This document shows, piece by piece, positions 7,193 to 16,201 of a stretch of DNA of 64,000 nt. The position numbers and the translations under genes are program-made. Numbering within the stretch: the first letter of the stretch is position 1; each line of letters starts with the position of its first letter. The notes beneath the pieces are model-generated. The model ran no database searches, was not told the DNA's origin, and was given only the letters and a program-made list of their open reading frames with translations. Location of the stretch: NCBI RefSeq assembly GCF_014083865.1, contig NZ_JACEFA010000006.1, positions 1-64,000 of the forward strand, given 5' to 3'. The DNA comes from Paraliobacillus salinarum (GTDB lineage Bacteria; Bacillota; Bacilli; Bacillales; Amphibacillaceae).

Positions 7193-7239
7193 GACCACCT
7201 TGGTCTACTAGTTGTAAAATAAAATAGACCAAGGTGGTC
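7193..7239. promoter_or_regulatory. Long inverted-repeat operator before the TetR gene
   Basis: GACCACCTTGGTCTA (7193-7207) and TAGACCAAGGTGGTC (7225-7239) are exact inverse copies separated by 17 bases. Each half is itself a GACCA-N3-TGGTC palindrome, so this reads as two operators 34 bp apart. It lies just downstream of a putative promoter (TTGTAA at 7156, TATAAA at 7178) and upstream of the TetR start, as expected for an autoregulatory site. Confidence 0.75.
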
Positions 7240-7261
7240 GAACTTTTTTTGGAAGGAGTGG

Positions 7262-7948
7262 TTGCTTATCAATGATACGTTTGAAAACCTTGATTTAAAG
7301 AAGAAAAATAGAATTATAAATGCAGCATTACAAGAATTTTCAGAAGAAGGGTATGAACGAGCTTCAACTAATCGTATTGTTAAAGCGGCTGGGATTGGAA
7401 AAGGCATGCTGTTTTACTATTTTCAAAATAAACAATCCCTTTACCATTATTTATTGAACTACAGTCTTGATTTAACACTTAATGATTTTTTAGATCGTAT
7501 CGATACAAGTGAGAAAGATTTTATTAATCGTATGTATCAAATCGCTCGTTTAAAAGTAAAGCTATTTGCGGCCCATCCGTCTATCATGTATTTTCTTAGT
7601 TCGTTTATGTTAGAAAAGGAAATAACTTTACCTGATGATATTAATGAAAAATTCCATAAATTACAAACACTAGGCTATAGCAAAATGTATGAGGATATTG
7701 ATTACAGCTTGTTTAGACAAGATATAGATCCTGCAAAAGCTTTTCAATTGATACAGTGGTCTATCGATGGCTACCAAGAAGAGTTAAAGCAACGTTTAAT
7801 AGGAAAAAATGTTCACTCTATTCATTTTGAACAATATTGGCAAGAGTTTTATGACTATCTGAGTGTGTTAAGAACAGCTTTTTATCATAAAGAGGAGGGG
7901 AAGTATGACAATATTGCAAGCGAGTCAAGTGACAAAGAAGTTTGGTGA
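7262..7948 (+). CDS. TetR/AcrR-family regulator of the adjacent ABC exporter
   Basis: The 228-residue protein has an N-terminal TetR DNA-binding domain (about residues 12-60: NAALQEFSEEGYERASTNRI, then GIGKGMLFYYFQNKQ) and a variable ligand-binding C-terminal part. The start is TTG at 7262; GGAAGGAG lies only 3-5 bases upstream, which is close, but no other canonical start in frame precedes the DNA-binding domain. Its 3' end overlaps the ATPase gene by 44 bases. The doubled GACCA-N3-TGGTC operator upstream suggests that it represses this operon and itself. The inducer is unknown. Confidence 0.85.
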   Translation: MLINDTFENLDLKKKNRIINAALQEFSEEGYERASTNRIVKAAGIGKGMLFYYFQNKQSLYHYLLNYSLDLTLNDFLDRIDTSEKDFINRMYQIARLKVKLFAAHPSIMYFLSSFMLEKEITLPDDINEKFHKLQTLGYSKMYEDIDYSLFRQDIDPAKAFQLIQWSIDGYQEELKQRLIGKNVHSIHFEQYWQEFYDYLSVLRTAFYHKEEGKYDNIASESSDKEVW

Positions 7949-8810
7949 TTTTACAGCGTTAGATGGTGTTGACTTAGAGGTGAATAAAGGGGAGGTTTAT
8001 GGTTTTATTGGCCCTAATGGAGCTGGTAAATCAACAACGATTCGCGTTTTACTTGGTTTACTAAAGGCAACCTCTGGTGAAGCAAAAATTTTCGGAAAAG
8101 ATGTCTGGACAGACGCAGTGGATATTCATAAACGAATTGCATACGTACCTGGTGATGTAAACCTATGGCCCAATCTGACAGGTGGTGAAGTAATTGATCT
8201 ATTTCTGAAAATGCGTGGACAGCAAATAGATAAAAAGAAAAGAGCAGAATTAATTGAACGCTTTGATTTTGACCCGTCAAAGAAATGTCGTACCTATTCG
8301 AAGGGGAATCGTCAAAAAGTAGCATTAATTGCTGCATTTGCAGCTAAAGCAGATTTGTACATTCTAGATGAACCTACATCTGGATTGGATCCTTTGATGG
8401 AGCGAGTGTTTCAATCTTATGTAGAAGAAGCAAAACAAGAAGGATCTAGTATTTTATTGTCTAGTCATATTTTGTCAGAAGTAGAGCGTTTATGTGACCG
8501 AGTAGGTATTATTCGTCAAGGTAAAATGATTGAAACAGGATCATTGGATGAATTACGACACTTAACTAGAATGCGCTTAGTTATGGAAACGAAAAAGGAA
8601 TTGTCTGATTTAGGTTCACTCAGTGGTGTTCATGACGTTGAACGAAAGGATAAATCTTATATATTCCAAGTTGATGCAGATAAATTAGATCATGTGATGC
8701 AACATGTTAGTTCTTATGGAATAACTAAATTAGAAAGTGCTCCACCAACATTAGAGGATTTATTCATGCGTCACTATGAAGGAACAAGTACTGGAGGAGG
8801 TGTTAGCTAA
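7905..8810 (+). CDS. ABC transporter ATP-binding protein (multidrug/antibiotic exporter type)
   Basis: The 301-residue ATPase has Walker A GPNGAGKST (about 36-44), a signature region TYSKGNRQK (about 133), Walker B YILDEPTSGLDP (about 154) and a switch His in SSHILSEV. The C-terminal extension after residue 220 is usual for exporters that act with one large permease. It overlaps the TetR gene at its start (with its own AGAGGAGGGG site inside that gene), and its TAA overlaps the permease ATG, so the three genes form one operon. The substrate is not known; related systems export polyether or other amphipathic antibiotics. Confidence 0.85.
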   Translation: MTILQASQVTKKFGDFTALDGVDLEVNKGEVYGFIGPNGAGKSTTIRVLLGLLKATSGEAKIFGKDVWTDAVDIHKRIAYVPGDVNLWPNLTGGEVIDLFLKMRGQQIDKKKRAELIERFDFDPSKKCRTYSKGNRQKVALIAAFAAKADLYILDEPTSGLDPLMERVFQSYVEEAKQEGSSILLSSHILSEVERLCDRVGIIRQGKMIETGSLDELRHLTRMRLVMETKKELSDLGSLSGVHDVERKDKSYIFQVDADKLDHVMQHVSSYGITKLESAPPTLEDLFMRHYEGTSTGGGVS

Positions 8811-10414
8811 TGTCAAATCAAGCTAGTCACCAAATAGGCTTTCTATTTCGTTTTTTGTTAAAGAGAGAGCGAATGAAATTATTAATTTGGATTCTTTCTT
8901 TTTTGATTGTAACGATTTCTACAGCAGTAGCTTTTAGTGGTTTATACCAGAGTGATGTAGAACGACAAGCGATGGCCGAAACAATGAAAAACCCCGCAAT
9001 GTCTGCATTAGTAGGGCAAGGGTATGGTCTTGGAAATTATACAAATGGTGCAATGATGGCACACCAAATGTTATTAATGACTGCAGCGGTTGTTGCTATA
9101 ATGAATATTTTACTAGTTGTTCGTTTAACACGTGCGGATGAAGAGGATGGTCAGCTTGAAATGCTTCGTGCTTTACCAATTGGTAGATTGGCACCAACGA
9201 ATGCAGTAATGTATATCGTACTGGGGACGAATGTCATTTTGTCGTTTGTAATTACTACTGGATTGGCTGTTCTAAGTATTGATAGCATAGATTTAATCGG
9301 TTCTTTATTGTATGGAGTTGCTTTAGGTGCAACAGGAATATTCTTTGCGGCAGTGACGATGCTTTGTGCACAACTATCTGATAATGCAAGAGGAACGATG
9401 ATGCTATCTTTTACTGTGCTAGGAGTTGCTTATTTCATAAGGGCAGTTGGAGATGCTGGAAACACCACAATTTCCTGGTTTTCTCCATTAGGATGGATTT
9501 TAGGAACAGAAGTATATGTAAATAATTATTGGTGGCCAATCTTGCTCACTTTGTTTATAGGTGGATGTATCTTTGCATTAGCATTATATCTAAATCATAT
9601 TCGTGATATTGGTTCTGGCTTTTTACCTTCAAGAGCAGGGAGAAAGCATGCATCTCGTTTACTACAAACGCCAATTGGTTTATCGCTTCGTCTACAAAAA
9701 ACACCAATTATCGCATGGTTTGTTGGTATGTTTGTTATCGGTGCATCTTACGGGTCTGTTTTAGGTGATTTAAGCACTTTTTTTGAACAAAACGAAATGA
9801 TTAGACAAATGTTAGCTAGTGATGAAAATATATCAATGACAGAACAATTTTTATCCATGCTAATGGTTATTATGGCAATTATGGCGACAATTCCGGTTAT
9901 TATGTCTATATTGAAGATTAAAGGAGAAGAGAAGAAGCAACGGACAGAACATTTATTAGCACGAAATATTTCTAGAAGGAAGCTATTGTTAAGCTATGTA
10001 ATCATTGCGTTTGTTGTCAGCTTTTTAATGCTATTCGTTGCTGTGATTGGTCTAGCAGCTACTGGCCTAGCAGTGCTAGAAATCGATACGACATTCGGTA
10101 TGCTTGTTAAGGCAATGCTTGTCTATCTACCTGCGTTATGGGTGATTTTAGGGATAGCAGTATTTCTATTTGGAGTGGCGCCAAGATTTACTTCATTTAG
10201 CTGGTTTTACCTATTATTCACCTTTGTCGTTGTGTATTTAGGCGAGTTATTAGAGTTTCCGGAATGGATTAGCAACCTGTCACCTTTTGCACATGTTCCG
10301 GAATTACCAGTAGATGAACTAACGTTTACACCACTAATTATATTAACGATCATAGCTGTTGCATTAACAGTTGCCGGATTCTTCGGTTATCAAAAAAGAG
10401 ATATACAAGGATAA
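8810..10414 (+). CDS. ABC transporter permease (large, about 12 membrane helices)
   Basis: This 534-residue protein is strongly hydrophobic, with two similar blocks of about six membrane helices each, separated by a hydrophilic loop near residue 275 (SGFLPSRAGRKHASRLLQTP). It is the membrane half of the exporter whose ATPase is encoded immediately upstream; stop and start codons overlap (TAATG). The two-block layout fits the family in which one polypeptide forms the whole channel with an ATPase dimer. Expression is probably set by the TetR protein at the head of the operon. Confidence 0.8.
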   Translation: MSNQASHQIGFLFRFLLKRERMKLLIWILSFLIVTISTAVAFSGLYQSDVERQAMAETMKNPAMSALVGQGYGLGNYTNGAMMAHQMLLMTAAVVAIMNILLVVRLTRADEEDGQLEMLRALPIGRLAPTNAVMYIVLGTNVILSFVITTGLAVLSIDSIDLIGSLLYGVALGATGIFFAAVTMLCAQLSDNARGTMMLSFTVLGVAYFIRAVGDAGNTTISWFSPLGWILGTEVYVNNYWWPILLTLFIGGCIFALALYLNHIRDIGSGFLPSRAGRKHASRLLQTPIGLSLRLQKTPIIAWFVGMFVIGASYGSVLGDLSTFFEQNEMIRQMLASDENISMTEQFLSMLMVIMAIMATIPVIMSILKIKGEEKKQRTEHLLARNISRRKLLLSYVIIAFVVSFLMLFVAVIGLAATGLAVLEIDTTFGMLVKAMLVYLPALWVILGIAVFLFGVAPRFTSFSWFYLLFTFVVVYLGELLEFPEWISNLSPFAHVPELPVDELTFTPLIILTIIAVALTVAGFFGYQKRDIQG

Positions 10415-10418
10415 TAAA

Positions 10419-10455
10419 AAAAGAAAGCAAATGTAATATGTTTGCTTTCTTTTTA
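10419..10455. terminator. Bidirectional terminator between the exporter operon and azoR
   Basis: AAAAGAAAGCAAA (10419 onward) and TTTGCTTTCTTTT pair, with A-runs and T-runs on either side, so it can serve both converging genes. Confidence 0.8.
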
Positions 10456-10480
10456 TCTGTTTAATCTATAGAAATTATTA

Positions 10481-11116
10481 TTAGAATGTTGACGCGTATT
10501 CTTTTGCTTGTTGAATTGCCATTTGCTTAATTTCTTCTTTTTTATCAGGCATTTGATCATGGCCCTCTACAAATAATGCCTCAAAATCATCAATACCGAA
10601 AAAGCTAAGAATCGTTCTCACGTAACGATTTCCCATTTCCTTATTAGCAGTTGGTCCGTGAGAGTAAATCCCGCCACTAGCTTGAATATGTAATGCTTTT
10701 TTTCCTTCTAATAAACCAACAGCGCCTTGTTCGGTATGTTTAAAGGTTTTTCCTGCTACTGCTACCGCATCAAAATAAGCTTTCATAATTGGTGGTAAAG
10801 AGAAGTTCCATAATGGCGTAACAAATACGTATTTATCAACCTCAATAAATTGATTACACAATGCTTCTAAACGACTGACTTTTTTCTTTTCTTCTTCTGA
10901 AAGTGAAGTGAAGTCATCCCCATTTTGAAGCTTTCCCCAGCCTTGAAATACATCCGGATCAATTTGTGGAATGTAGGATTGATATAAATCAAGCTCGATT
11001 ACGTCATCATTTGGATTAGCTAATTTGTAGTCGTGTAAAAAAGCTTCACCAACAGCTTTGCTATAAGAGGTAGAAGCATCTTTTGGATTTGCTGTCACAT
11101 ATAAAACCTTTGTCAT
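10481..11116 (-). CDS. azoR: FMN-dependent NADH-azoreductase
   Basis: The 211-residue protein is a flavodoxin-like NAD(P)H:quinone/azo reductase. Visible family segments are the FMN phosphate loop near the N-terminus ([12 protein letters not shown], about 8-19), [17 protein letters not shown] near 100, and the QASGGIYS loop near 145. In Bacillus such enzymes reduce quinones and azo compounds and protect against electrophile stress. Length is normal for the family. The ATG follows GAAAGGAAG. It is a single gene, convergent with the exporter operon. The gene name rests on family resemblance. Confidence 0.85.
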   Translation of the reverse strand: MTKVLYVTANPKDASTSYSKAVGEAFLHDYKLANPNDDVIELDLYQSYIPQIDPDVFQGWGKLQNGDDFTSLSEEEKKKVSRLEALCNQFIEVDKYVFVTPLWNFSLPPIMKAYFDAVAVAGKTFKHTEQGAVGLLEGKKALHIQASGGIYSHGPTANKEMGNRYVRTILSFFGIDDFEALFVEGHDQMPDKKEEIKQMAIQQAKEYASTF

Positions 11117-11338
11117 AGTTATATACTTCCTTTCAAAATGATATTGTATTGTTTATTATGCCTATAACTCTGCGGATTATATCACGTTTAACTATTCGTG
11201 AACAACACAATATTTTCTATTGATAGTATTATATGTAAATTAGGTTGTAAGAAAAAAGCCTCGCGAAAAAATATTTACAATTTCTTCATGTTAATATAGA
11301 CTAGTTTAAAATAATCTGATGGAGGAAGTGAGCCAAAG

Positions 11339-11899
11339 TTGAATCCTATTTTATTAGATTTTCCAAGTGAATTTGAAACAGAACGATTAATTATTCGTAG
11401 TCCAAGACCTGGTGATGGAAAAGATGTTTATCAAGCTATTCGAGCATCTAAAGAACAATTGAAGCAGTGGCTTCCGTTTGCTCAAAAAGATCAGACAGAA
11501 GAAGAAACGGAGGTTAATATTCGTGAGGCATATATTAATTTTATTAAAAGAGAAGACCTGCGATTACTTGTTTTTGCTAAAGAAACTGGTGCATTTATTG
11601 CCTCTTCTGGCTTGCACCGAATAAATTGGGATGTACCACGGTTTGAAATAGGCTATTGGATTGATACAAGGTATAGTGGAAAAGGATACATGACGGAAGC
11701 GGTTCGGGGAATTTGTGATTTTGCGTTTTATGAATTAGGTGCAAATCGAATTGAAATCTGCTGTGATGAACAAAATATTAAAAGTCGAGCGATACCTGAG
11801 CGGTTAGGATTTAAGCAAGAAGGATTATTTATCAATGATTCGGTTGCGTTCAATGGCTCGGGATTACGTAATACGTGTATCTATGCAAAGGTTCGATAA
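11339..11899 (+). CDS. GNAT acetyltransferase of the RimJ/RimL type
   Basis: The 186-residue protein has the GNAT fold, with FETERLIIRSPRPGDG at the N-terminus, the acetyl-CoA loop region YSGKGYMTEAVRGICDFAF near 118-136, and NIKSRAIPERLGFKQEG near 150-166. Family members acetylate ribosomal protein N-termini or other amines; the substrate here is unknown. The start is TTG at 11339 with GGAGGAAG 11-13 bases upstream, a wide spacing. No other canonical start lies between the site and the conserved N-terminus. It is a single gene with no partner. Confidence 0.8.
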   Translation: MNPILLDFPSEFETERLIIRSPRPGDGKDVYQAIRASKEQLKQWLPFAQKDQTEEETEVNIREAYINFIKREDLRLLVFAKETGAFIASSGLHRINWDVPRFEIGYWIDTRYSGKGYMTEAVRGICDFAFYELGANRIEICCDEQNIKSRAIPERLGFKQEGLFINDSVAFNGSGLRNTCIYAKVR

Positions 11900-11944
11900 G
11901 CTATCAGTCTTAGTATAAAGAACATTAGGTTGATATTATGAAAA

Positions 11945-12005
11945 AATCGGTAGCGGATGAATGATTCTTTTACTGTTGACCAGTTGATTCATCTGCTTAC
12001 CGATT
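11945..12005. terminator. Long bidirectional hairpin between converging genes
   Basis: AATCGGTA-GC-GGATGAAT pairs with ATTCATC-TGC-TTACCGATT across a loop of about 20 bases. It lies between the acetyltransferase (plus) and the hydrolase (minus). Confidence 0.6.
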
Positions 12006-12046
12006 ATTGTTGTTTAGTTAGTTGTATAAAAGCGAACCAATTCAAT

Positions 12047-12871
12047 CTACTCCCACAAAAAGGACGCAATTTTTTGATCTACACCAGTGTGTTCGTGTAA
12101 ACCGGAATGTGTTGCTTTTTTATCATAAAAAATTTCTCGGTTAAGCTGATCTTCCTTCACAATGTCTTCGATCCCCATTGCGCTAATCAGACTGACTATA
12201 CCATCGGTCCCTGTATGATCAATAACACCTGCAATTGCCAATACATCAATTGTAGATTCGAATTTTTCTTTATTAGCGATCATTTTTTTCAATGCTTCTG
12301 ATCTTGTTTTTAAATCTACTGCAGCTTCCCCTGTATTGACAGTAAAATAGGTGGGGTTGTCAATACCTTTGAAGGGACTTGCTATGACGACTAACTTTTT
12401 TATTTTTGGTAAGCCACTTTTTGGCTGATTCTGTAAAATAACATTTGTCGAAGTGAGTCCTCCCATAGAATGCCCAACTAAATTAACTTGTGGTACATTA
12501 TACACTTCTTTTAATTGATAAAGTATTTTCCTCATCCACTGTGTTTGTTGTGAAATAGTTGCTCGATCATTTTGAAAAATCACTTGAATGAAAGAAGGGC
12601 TTTGTCTAGCTATGTCTCCACTAATAGCTACTTCTCCGTTCGAAGCTACATGAACCACCATTGTTTTTTTGCCGAAATTCTCTTTTTCTAACCTTTGCAG
12701 CATTGTATCAAATGAACGTGGTCCTCCTTTGTAACCATGAACAAATAACGTCGGAGTAGTATCGTGTGGTTTGTTTGAATCCATTGGCTCGGCGTATACA
12801 AAAGCAAGCAAGATAATCGACGATAATAAGATACATATAAATATTTTAAAGCTGAATTTATTTTTACTCAC
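12047..12871 (-). CDS. Secreted or membrane-anchored alpha/beta hydrolase (DUF915 type)
   Basis: The 274-residue protein starts with a basic region and a hydrophobic segment (about residues 8-27) that acts as a signal or anchor, so it works outside the membrane. The hydrolase core shows the oxyanion segment LFVHGYKGGPRSFD (about 43-56), the nucleophile elbow GHSMGG (about 138) and a late His in KATHSGLHEH, consistent with a Ser-His-Asp triad. The family includes lipase-like proteins of unknown substrate. The start is GTG with AAAGGAG upstream. It is followed in the same direction upstream by queC (21 bp gap), but a functional link is unlikely. Confidence 0.8.
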   Translation of the reverse strand: MSKNKFSFKIFICILLSSIILLAFVYAEPMDSNKPHDTTPTLFVHGYKGGPRSFDTMLQRLEKENFGKKTMVVHVASNGEVAISGDIARQSPSFIQVIFQNDRATISQQTQWMRKILYQLKEVYNVPQVNLVGHSMGGLTSTNVILQNQPKSGLPKIKKLVVIASPFKGIDNPTYFTVNTGEAAVDLKTRSEALKKMIANKEKFESTIDVLAIAGVIDHTGTDGIVSLISAMGIEDIVKEDQLNREIFYDKKATHSGLHEHTGVDQKIASFLWE

Positions 12872-12892
12872 CGTTTGTATACTCCTTTTCCA

Positions 12893-13543
12893 TTAGCGTG
12901 ATGCCAAATATTGTTCTAATCCATTATTTCTTAGTTCGCATGCTGGGCACTCACCACATCCGTCGCCTTGAATCCCGTTGTAACAAGTTAGTGTATTCTC
13001 ACGAATAAAATCGAAAGCTCCTAGTTGGTCAGCTAATTCCCATGTTTGTGCTTTGTTTAGCCACATCAATGGCGTGTGTATAATGAACTGGTCATCCATA
13101 GACAAATTTAAAGAAACATTAAGTGATTTAATAAACATGTCTCTACAGTCAGGGTAACCACTAAAGTCAGTTTCACTAACACCAGTAATGATATGTTTTG
13201 CTTCTATTTGTCTACCCAAAATAGTTGCAAATGATAAGAATAACAAATTTCGACCAGGAACAAAAGTAGAAGGTAATTCTCCATCTCCTTCTGTTGTAAT
13301 TTCTTGGTCGTGTCTTGTTAATGCATTTGGTGCAAGTTGATTTAATAAAGACATATCCAATATTGTTTGTTTTACGCCTAATCTATTAGCTATATGTTTC
13401 GCTATTTCAATTTCTTTATTATGGCGTTGCTGATAATCAAAGGTTACCACTTCAACGTGCTCAAAGCGTTCTAATGCCCAAAATAAACATGTTGTGCTAT
13501 CTTGGCCACCACTAAATACAACGATTGCTTTTTTATTATTCAT
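12893..13543 (-). CDS. queC: 7-cyano-7-deazaguanine synthase
   Basis: The 216-residue protein converts 7-carboxy-7-deazaguanine to preQ0 with ATP and ammonia, a step of queuosine synthesis. Seen: the PP-loop SGGQDSTT (about 11-18), the conserved [13 protein letters not shown] segment, and the zinc cysteines near the C-terminus (CYNG...GCGECPAC). Length is normal. Its usual partners queD, queE and queF are not next to it, so they must be elsewhere if the pathway is complete. I saw no preQ1 riboswitch in the leader. The ATG follows AAGGGG. Confidence 0.92.
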   Translation of the reverse strand: MNNKKAIVVFSGGQDSTTCLFWALERFEHVEVVTFDYQQRHNKEIEIAKHIANRLGVKQTILDMSLLNQLAPNALTRHDQEITTEGDGELPSTFVPGRNLLFLSFATILGRQIEAKHIITGVSETDFSGYPDCRDMFIKSLNVSLNLSMDDQFIIHTPLMWLNKAQTWELADQLGAFDFIRENTLTCYNGIQGDGCGECPACELRNNGLEQYLASR

Positions 13544-13637
13544 TGTTTCAACCCCTTTTTAAAAATGAAGTGTTTTTTAAAATTATTTCACTGTGATAGA
13601 AATAATTGTATCGTTTATAAGAAGAAATTGAAAACAA

Positions 13638-13661
13638 AAAAAGCACCTCACTGGATGCTTT
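13638..13661 (-). terminator. Terminator of the carboxymuconolactone decarboxylase-type gene
   Basis: AAAAGCA and TGCTTTT pair across a short, partly paired loop; on the minus strand a T-run follows. Confidence 0.55.
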
Positions 13662-13672
13662 TGAATTTGTAG

Positions 13673-14038
13673 CTAATCTTGTTTGTAATGGTGGAATGTA
13701 TCGACTGCAAGTGTGACCCCCTGTGCAAAAGCAGCTCCACCACCCAGTGCGGCACTTATCCCAATCGTCTCACCTATTTCCTCTTCTGTGGCACCGTTAT
13801 CGACTGCACCCTTTGTGTGGTAAATAATACAATATTCATCCTGTGCGAATATACTAATTCCTAATGCCATTAATTGCTTTTGTTTTTTATCCAATGCTCC
13901 TTTTTGAAAACAAGCCTCAGTAAAAGACATATAATGTTCTGCTACATTCGGCATTGTCTTCTGTAAATACGCCGTTCCTTCTTTATAGTCATTTATAGAT
14001 TGATCAAAATAATTATGATTGACTTCGTTATTTTCCAT
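13673..14038 (-). CDS. Carboxymuconolactone decarboxylase-family protein (AhpD/YurZ-like)
   Basis: The 121-residue helical protein has the core segment EYCIIYHTKGAVDNGATEEEIGE (about 67-89). In AhpD-type peroxidase partners this region has a CxxC pair; here only the first cysteine is present (CIIY), with a His three residues on. That pattern occurs in the YurZ-like branch, whose function is not established, so peroxide reduction should not be assumed. The ATG follows a GGTGGG-type site. It is a single gene. Confidence 0.8.
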   Translation of the reverse strand: MENNEVNHNYFDQSINDYKEGTAYLQKTMPNVAEHYMSFTEACFQKGALDKKQKQLMALGISIFAQDEYCIIYHTKGAVDNGATEEEIGETIGISAALGGGAAFAQGVTLAVDTFHHYKQD

Positions 14039-14202
14039 CTAATCCCACCTTATCAGATTTTAAGTATAGCTTTCCCGTGAAGCCTATCTTTATCCGGATT
14101 CAGGTTATCGGATTACATGTTTGTTTAACACGGATGTTGGGTAATTAGTGAGTAAAAGATAACTTCATACTATTCATTAAGATAGAGGGAGGGTGTATTT
14201 CG

Positions 14203-14358
14203 GTGGAACATAACAAAGATATAGAAGTAGAGAAGAAAGAGAAAAAATCAGATTCAAGTAAGGTAGGGGTTGCGTTAATAAAGTATATTACGTATCTGAT
14301 CATTTTCTTTGGGATCCTATGGTTTTTAATTAATTATGTATTTGGCCAACTTTTATAG
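14203..14358 (+). CDS. Small single-pass membrane protein, 51 residues
   Basis: The start is GTG at 14203 with GAGGGAGGG 9 bases upstream. The first 20 residues are very charged (acidic and lysine-rich), followed by one hydrophobic helix (about 25-47: IKYITYLIIFFGILWF and on). A strong terminator follows immediately. I recall similar small proteins in Bacillaceae but know no function. The ribosome binding site, composition and terminator support a real gene despite its size. Confidence 0.7.
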   Translation: MEHNKDIEVEKKEKKSDSSKVGVALIKYITYLIIFFGILWFLINYVFGQLL

Positions 14359-14369
14359 CAATTAGAAAG

Positions 14370-14398
14370 CGTTCTAACAAGAGGTTAGAACGTTTTTT
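14370..14398 (+). terminator. Terminator after the 51-residue membrane protein gene
   Basis: CGTTCTAAC and GTTAGAACG pair perfectly and are followed by TTTTTT. Confidence 0.85.
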
Positions 14399-14407
14399 AA
14401 TACAAAA

Positions 14408-14434
14408 ACGCCCTTTGATATATTCAAAGGGCGT
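14408..14434 (-). terminator. Terminator of the 48-residue membrane protein gene
   Basis: ACGCCCTTTG and CAAAGGGCGT form a perfect 10-bp stem. On the minus strand TTTTTGTA follows. Confidence 0.8.
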
Positions 14435-14467
14435 GAAATTTTAATTTGTTAGTTCTTTACTAAAGGA

Positions 14468-14614
14468 TTAGTTTTCTGGAAATGCAAGAACGGGTTGTGT
14501 TGGATCTGCATCCATAAATGTTTTCTTTCTGTTGCGAGTTGTTAATTTGTCGATAAGAGAAATTACTTTGAAAGTGATTAAAATTACCGCAAGAAAGTAT
14601 AAAGACAATAACAT
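14468..14614 (-). CDS. Small N-terminally anchored membrane protein, 48 residues
   Basis: On the minus strand the ATG at 14614 follows AAAGGGG and opens a 48-residue frame with one hydrophobic helix at the N-terminus (LLSLYFLAVILITFKVI), then a basic segment (TTRNRKK) and a short polar tail ending in FPEN. A good hairpin terminator lies 34 bases after the stop. The function is unknown. It faces the 51-residue membrane protein gene, the two being convergent. Confidence 0.7.
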   Translation of the reverse strand: MLLSLYFLAVILITFKVISLIDKLTTRNRKKTFMDADPTQPVLAFPEN

Positions 14615-14936
14615 ATGCAACTATCCCCTTTCAACATAGAAAATCTTTCATTTATTAATGAATTCAAGTATATAATACCAAATATTACGTATAAGTAAAT
14701 AGAAATTTATAAATTCTTTTAAATTCTTTTTATTGCTTTATTATATGTTGTATTTCTTGAAATGTGTTGGAAACAATCAACTAATAAAAAGGAGTTAATT
14801 TTGTTTTGATTTTTTATAGTTTCTCATTTATTTATTGAATTATCTGAAAATTAAAACAAAATACTTGCAATCATTGTTTGTTTATGATAATTTATTTAGC
14901 AATACACTTTTTTTGAGCAGAGAAGGAGGCGGAAGT
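14615..14936. other. AT-rich intergenic stretch
   Basis: Between the divergent small membrane protein and the HD-domain gene I see promoter-like AT-rich sequence but no convincing gene. An AAAAGGAG at 14788-14795 is followed only by a stop within two codons. Confidence 0.4.
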
Positions 14937-15476
14937 ATGCGTAAAGTAACTTTATCAATACTTGTAGAGCATCCTATTGTACAGAAATATGTTGGACGAT
15001 CCGGTTTAGAGCACGCAATCTCGGTTGCGGAAAAAGCAGTTGAGATTTCAGGAGACTATGGTGTTTCACCCGATTTAGCAGCAAAGGCTGGGTTGTTGCA
15101 TGACATCGGTCATTATGAATGGTATCAAAATGGGGAATGGGATTTTGAAACGTATAAAGAAAATGATATTCATGCGATTAAAGGTGCGGCTCGGGCCCAT
15201 AAGCTTTTAGTGAGGCTAGAAGAAAGTCTTCCTAACGCCAAAGAGATAGCTCTGGCAATATTGTTGCATACTGATTCTTACTTACCGGCTGGGAATTTGG
15301 AGCTGCATCCGCTACAAAAGCTTGTCGCAGTAGCAGATACATTTGATGAGGAACCTAATGGCGGTCATCACTATCGAAAAATAGATTTTGAATTGGCAAA
15401 ACAACGCATAAGAAAACTTGATCAGAAGATTGATCAGATGATACGATCTGATCAATCTATAGAGCAACTTGGTTAA
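14937..15476 (+). CDS. HD-domain phosphohydrolase
   Basis: The 179-residue protein carries the HD metal-binding set: SGLEHAISV (about 23-31), GLLHDIGHYEW (about 52), and a third His in ILLHTDSY near 105. HD proteins are metal-dependent phosphohydrolases acting on nucleotides or similar; the substrate is unknown. The start at 14937 has AGAAGGAGGCGG just upstream; a longer frame from 14835 has no such site and a low-quality N-terminus. A strong terminator overlaps the stop. It is a single gene. Confidence 0.75.
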   Translation: MRKVTLSILVEHPIVQKYVGRSGLEHAISVAEKAVEISGDYGVSPDLAAKAGLLHDIGHYEWYQNGEWDFETYKENDIHAIKGAARAHKLLVRLEESLPNAKEIALAILLHTDSYLPAGNLELHPLQKLVAVADTFDEEPNGGHHYRKIDFELAKQRIRKLDQKIDQMIRSDQSIEQLG

Positions 15477-15514
15477 TTCCTGTAGCAAAAAAGTTTTGTT
15501 ACAGGAATTTTTGT
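15475..15514 (+). terminator. Terminator after the HD-domain gene
   Basis: AATTCCTGTAGCAAAA and TTTTGTTACAGGAATT pair almost perfectly, then TTTTTG. The stem begins at the stop codon. Confidence 0.85.
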
Positions 15515-15625
15515 TTAACTGTCTCAAAAAAGTCACACAAACAACCTTAAAATATGGTAAACTTTACCCGTATGTTAGTAAAAATATCTAAGTTTATTGC
15601 TGTTGTTGTAAAGGTGTGATAATAA

Positions 15626-16201
15626 TTGTTTAAAAAATTTAAGAAGAAAACGGAACTATCCGAACAAGAGTTTCGTCTTATATATGATCTGTTTTATGAT
15701 CGTATCTTTAAAGATGCTTTTTTCATAATAAAAGATCAACATTTAGCACAAGATGTCGTCCAAGATACATTTGTAAAAGCATTTAAATATATCGATCGTT
15801 TAGAGAACAGAGAAAGAATGGGTGCTTGGCTTTCTACTATTGCAACAAGAACAGCAATTGATTTAATTCGGAAACAGAATTCTTGGAATGGGATTCCGAC
15901 AGATGAACTTGTATTAGATCATATGCAATCGAAACAGGAAGCATCAGCAAGCCTTGATGCAACAATAGAGAATAAATTAATTCAAGAAGCCCTTATTGAA
16001 AAAATTTCGTTGTTGAAGCCGGAATATAGAGAAGTAATCGTTCTGAAGTATATTCATGAACTTAAGGATAAAGAAATTAGTGCCTTTACTGATTTAAAAG
16101 AAGGGACGATTAAATCTCGCATTCATCGAGCAAAGAAAGAGCTGAGGATACAAATTGAAGCGGATGAATCATGTAAACATCTTTTTGGTGGTGAGATATA
16201 A
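15626..16201 (+). CDS. ECF-type RNA polymerase sigma factor
   Basis: The 191-residue protein has sigma region 2 (about 18-85, with AQDVVQDTFVKAFKYIDRL) and region 4 (about 130-178, with LKPEYREVIVLKYIHELKDKEISA and a helix-turn-helix). There is no region 1 or 3, as in ECF sigma factors. The start is TTG at 15626 after AAAGGTG. Its TAA overlaps the ATG of the next gene, which encodes a membrane protein that fits an anti-sigma factor. The stimulus is unknown. I could not fix an ECF-type promoter upstream with confidence. Confidence 0.88.
   Translation: MFKKFKKKTELSEQEFRLIYDLFYDRIFKDAFFIIKDQHLAQDVVQDTFVKAFKYIDRLENRERMGAWLSTIATRTAIDLIRKQNSWNGIPTDELVLDHMQSKQEASASLDATIENKLIQEALIEKISLLKPEYREVIVLKYIHELKDKEISAFTDLKEGTIKSRIHRAKKELRIQIEADESCKHLFGGEI

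Noticed and set aside
13544-13672. preQ1 riboswitch before queC
   Set aside because: I looked for the preQ1-I and preQ1-II patterns in the queC leader on the minus strand and found no matching stem with the A-rich tail.
15530-15625. ECF-type autoregulatory promoter before the sigma gene
   Set aside because: AAC-like and CGTA-like elements are present (GTAAACTTT, CGTATG), but the spacing is far from the 16-17 bp needed.
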